A stretch of 26,286 nucleotides of DNA, from contig JANPIS010000028.1 in NCBI GenBank assembly GCA_031425095.1, forward strand, positions 1 through 26,286, written 5' to 3'. Source of the stretch: JANNXQ01 sp031425095. Lineage in GTDB: Bacteria; Verrucomicrobiota; Verrucomicrobiia; Chthoniobacterales; Chthoniobacteraceae. The notes under the pieces were generated by a model. The model saw nothing but the letters and a program-made list of their open reading frames with translations. It was not told the origin of the DNA and ran no database searches. The translations under genes and the position numbers were made by a program. Shown piece by piece: positions 24,551-26,286 of the stretch. Positions within the stretch are counted from its first letter, which is position 1. The number at the start of each line of letters is the position of its first letter.

Positions 24551-25210
24551 ATGTCTTCCGATCCTGAAATCCCCGTCGAGCGGGTGGCGACGTTCGTGCG
24601 CCAGTTCACGCATGATCTGCGCAATGGCTTGAATGGGCTCGATCTCGAAGCGGCCTACCTGCTCGAACTCGAAACGGCTGCGGACGCCCGGGAAAGTGTG
24701 CAGCGCATCCGGCAACAGATTCGCGGTCTCGCCGAGCAGCTCCGGGCTCTGGGCGGGCGCTTCCACGAGCCACGACCGCACCGCGCTCCGCTTGCGGCTC
24801 GGGAGTTAATCGCAATCCTTCGCGAGCAGAATGCCGGTCTCCCGATGCCGGTGGAGATCGGGTTGCGCGAAGAGGTGGGAGACGCCGTCGTCGAGGTCGA
24901 TGGAATGATGATGGCGGAAATTTTTCGCGAGCTGCTCGGGAATGCGGCCGCTTTTCCAGCGAGCGGTTCGGTGCGCGTTTTTGCGCGCCGCGAGGGGAAC
25001 GACGTGGTGATCGAACTGATCGAGCCGAAGAGCGCGCCCCTTGATCCAGCGGTGTGGGGCGAAGCGCCCTTCGCCTCCACTCGTCGCAGTGCATACGGCC
25101 TCGGTCTCTGGACTGCGCGCCGGCTCGCGGAGGCAAATGGCGTACAGCTAACGCGAGAGTTTTCCTCAGCCGGAGAACTCGTGACGAGGCTGCGGCTCCC
25201 GACGGCTTGA
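24551..25210 (+). CDS. Small cytosolic histidine kinase-like or phosphotransferase protein
   Basis: A 219-aa protein from the ATG at 24551 (MSSDPEIPVER). It has no sensor or membrane part. Residues ~10-75 are a helical hairpin with an H-box, FTHDLRNGLNGLDLEAAYLL (H21). The rest resembles HATPase_c: ELLGNAAAFPASG is the N-box, and YGLGLWTARRLAEANG the G2-type motif. The central DxGxG motif is missing; that region reads ELIEPKSAPLDPA. ATP binding is therefore doubtful. The architecture is that of ChpT/Spo0B-like dimeric histidine phosphotransferases, or a degenerate kinase. It is divergent from the ECF sigma gene and near the NtrC-type regulator, which makes it a candidate for relaying phosphate to it (inference). 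Confidence 0.72.
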   Translation: MSSDPEIPVERVATFVRQFTHDLRNGLNGLDLEAAYLLELETAADARESVQRIRQQIRGLAEQLRALGGRFHEPRPHRAPLAARELIAILREQNAGLPMPVEIGLREEVGDAVVEVDGMMMAEIFRELLGNAAAFPASGSVRVFARREGNDVVIELIEPKSAPLDPAVWGEAPFASTRRSAYGLGLWTARRLAEANGVQLTREFSSAGELVTRLRLPTA

Positions 25211-25220
25211 TTTCGCGACT

Positions 25221-25394
25221 TCAATGCCGGCGACGCGCGCGCCGTTGATCGCCGAGGAGGATGCGGCGAGTCTGGAAGAGGTCGGTTACGGCGAGCGCGG
25301 CTTCGAGACTGTTGCGGCTCACGGAGGAGACGGCCAGGATGAGATCGCCGAGGGTAAGTGTGGAACGATGGGAGGATTTCAGAGGCTTGTTCAT
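25221..25394 (-). CDS. Small conserved-looking protein, 57 aa
   Basis: The ATG at 25394 with AGGGGAG as ribosome binding site gives MNKPLKSSHRSTLTLGDLIL followed by AVSSVSRNSLEAALAVTDLF and a basic tail. The LGDLI-AVS----N--EA--AVTDLF pattern is one I have seen in small unnamed proteins of Verrucomicrobiota-like genomes. It has no membrane segment and is probably two helices. Its upstream region holds copy B of the shared motif. It converges on the small kinase-like gene, with ten bases between stops. Confidence 0.65.
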   Translation of the reverse strand: MNKPLKSSHRSTLTLGDLILAVSSVSRNSLEAALAVTDLFQTRRILLGDQRRARRRH

Positions 25395-25400
25395 GACTCC

Positions 25401-25442
25401 CCTTTGCATCTTAACGCGTGCCAGGCGGGCTTTACTCTGGAG
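25401..25442. promoter_or_regulatory. Shared upstream motif, copy B
   Basis: On the minus strand CTCCAGAGTAAA, seven bases, then TGGCACGCGTTAAG, with the same spacing as copy A. The -24-like TGGCACG is intact but the -12 GC is GA, and it lies very close to the 57-aa gene's ribosome binding site, so a standard sigma-54 promoter is less certain here. Confidence 0.45.
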
Positions 25443-25576
25443 CCCCGCGCGGACATCCGCGTTTTGCGTCGCCAGGCGCGACGACGCCGTGCAATTCCGC
25501 GACACTGCACGGTGGCCCGAGACCACGGGGCAATTTTTCACGACCGGAGCAGCGGTTCCAGCGCGCCTCGGGAAAA

Positions 25577-25611
25577 TGAAAGGCCGCAGCCACCCCTGAC
25601 TGCGGCCTTTC
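25577..25611. terminator. Strong hairpin, orphan terminator
   Basis: AAAGGCCGCAG and CTGCGGCCTTT form a perfect 11-bp stem with a ten-base loop; CGGG follows. It has A's on the left and T's on the right, so it could work in either direction. No protein gene ends nearby on the plus strand, and it lies 183 nt upstream of the 57-aa gene on the minus strand. Confidence 0.75.
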
Positions 25612-25765
25612 GGGTATGTCCACCCCTGGACAGCTAAAAGACCCAGACATCGCGTAGAATCTATGTGCCGGTCGTGTCGAGAATTCGCAATCGGGGCGTG
25701 CCCTGATGCGCGCGTCCGGGGCGGCTCCGACAGCCATGCGTTCGGGAGATTGCGAATGTCGGGCT

Positions 25766-26212
25766 ATGAAAATGCACTACGCACATTGTGGCTTCATCGT
25801 AATTTTCGCCCTCCCAACAGCCGCGTTCGCGCAAAGTTCGAGTCCTGCCAAGACTGGCGATGCCGTAAAAAATCCGGCGGCGCGCGCTGCCGAACCTCTG
25901 CGGATGCCCAACGCCGCCGAGCGCGGCGAGCCCGCCAAAGCCAGCGACGACGTAAAGGAGCAGAAACCCGCTGCGTTGACGCAGCGACCATTCAAAGGTC
26001 AGGTCACCTCCGTCGATCGCGATGCAAAGACCATCATGATCAACGATCAATCGCTCGGCTCCCACAAGCTGCACATTGCCGACTCCGTGAAGCTGAAGCG
26101 CGGCGAGAAGCCGGCATCGTGGGACGATCTCAAGGTCGGCGTGAACGTCGAAGGCACCTGCCGCGGCGGCCCCGAAAACGCGCACGCGGAAACTCTCAAC
26201 CTTGGCTCTTGA
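25766..26212 (+). CDS. Exported DUF5666-like protein
   Basis: A 148-aa protein from the ATG at 25766 (MKMHYAHCGFIVIFALP). A signal peptide with cleavage after AFA is evident, so the protein should be periplasmic or secreted; ATG at 25772 is an alternative start. A low-complexity Ala/Pro/Lys stretch follows. The C-terminal domain (~80-148) reads FKGQVTSVDRDAKTIMINDQ, HKLHIADSVKLKRGEKPASW and DDLKVGVNVEGTCRGG, a small beta-barrel like DUF5666, which binds unknown ligands. It is not obviously linked to neighbours. An inverted repeat follows the stop. Confidence 0.78.
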   Translation: MKMHYAHCGFIVIFALPTAAFAQSSSPAKTGDAVKNPAARAAEPLRMPNAAERGEPAKASDDVKEQKPAALTQRPFKGQVTSVDRDAKTIMINDQSLGSHKLHIADSVKLKRGEKPASWDDLKVGVNVEGTCRGGPENAHAETLNLGS

Positions 26213-26228
26213 ACGAACTCCCGGAGCG

Positions 26229-26286
26229 CGGGCGGCCTCGTCCGCAACTTTGCAGTGAGCTTCTCAGATGCGGGCGAGGCCGCCCG
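26229..26286. repeat. Long inverted repeat at the window edge
   Basis: CGGGCGGCCTCGTCCGC (26229-26245) and GCGGGCGAGGCCGCCCG (26270-26286) pair at 16 of 17 positions across a 24-base spacer. The repeat continues past the window end, since the left arm extends outward into GGAGCG. It may be a terminator for the DUF5666-like gene or a member of a second dispersed repeat family. Confidence 0.7.

Larger units (their letters stand above)
25395..25765. other. 371-nt intergenic region with promoter motif and hairpin
   Basis: Between the 57-aa gene (minus) and the DUF5666-like gene (plus). It holds copy B of the shared motif (25401-25442), a 130-nt stretch with no convincing frame, and a strong hairpin at 25577-25608. 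Frames that are open here have the composition of shadows. A short non-coding transcript could end at the hairpin. Confidence 0.5.

Overview
The window is GC-rich, densely coded bacterial chromosome with no rRNA, tRNA, CRISPR array, transposase or phage structural gene that I can see. The gene set suggests a soil or sediment bacterium. It includes a GFOR-like Gfo/Idh oxidoreductase, an ethylene-receptor-like hybrid kinase, a sigma-54 activator, CsbD, DUF1328, DUF421 and YihY proteins, and short dispersed palindromes with a GRGCTTYAGCYC core. My best guess is Verrucomicrobiota, perhaps the Chthoniobacterales side. That is an inference from protein style, not a measurement.

Layout. 32-2487 (minus): a run of closely spaced genes, three small unknowns and a 209-aa unknown followed by the Gfo/Idh oxidoreductase. 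2748-5734 (plus): an AI-2E/PerM-type permease fused to a B12-binding-like fold and a GAF domain, then a DUF421 membrane protein. Its stop codon overlaps that of a convergent YihY/BrkB gene (5731-6690, minus). 6843-8703 (plus): an FAD oxidoreductase with a C-terminal Rieske domain and a tiny membrane protein, closed by a strong hairpin. 8740-10306: a membrane protein, a CBS-pair protein and two small unknowns. 10435-13421 (plus): a cupin, a HAD phosphatase interrupted by an in-frame TGA at a position where I recall the family having Cys, a ROK/glucokinase-type protein and an MFS transporter. 13482-14910 (minus): an unknown, a Cys-rich copper-storage-like four-helix protein fused to DUF2934, and DUF1328. 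15033-18888 (plus): GlgX and the ethylene-receptor-like hybrid kinase. 18911-21861 (minus operon): transglutaminase, CPA1 antiporter, YqjE-like holin-family protein and a small membrane protein. 21971-25394: CsbD, NtrC-type regulator, ECF sigma factor, a small kinase or phosphotransferase-like protein with a degenerate ATP site, and a 57-aa protein. 25766-26212: an exported DUF5666-like protein.

Taken together the region reads as a stress and osmotic island combined with storage-sugar metabolism: GlgX, glucokinase and sugar phosphatase on one side, and envelope and stress proteins with three signalling proteins on the other. The most interesting items are the TGA within the HAD gene, the ethylene/copper-type sensor near a copper-storage-like protein, the triple-domain permease, the small phosphotransferase-like protein beside an ECF sigma factor and a sigma-54 activator, a DNA motif shared by two promoter regions, and a repeat family that supplies stop codons and a protein C-terminus.
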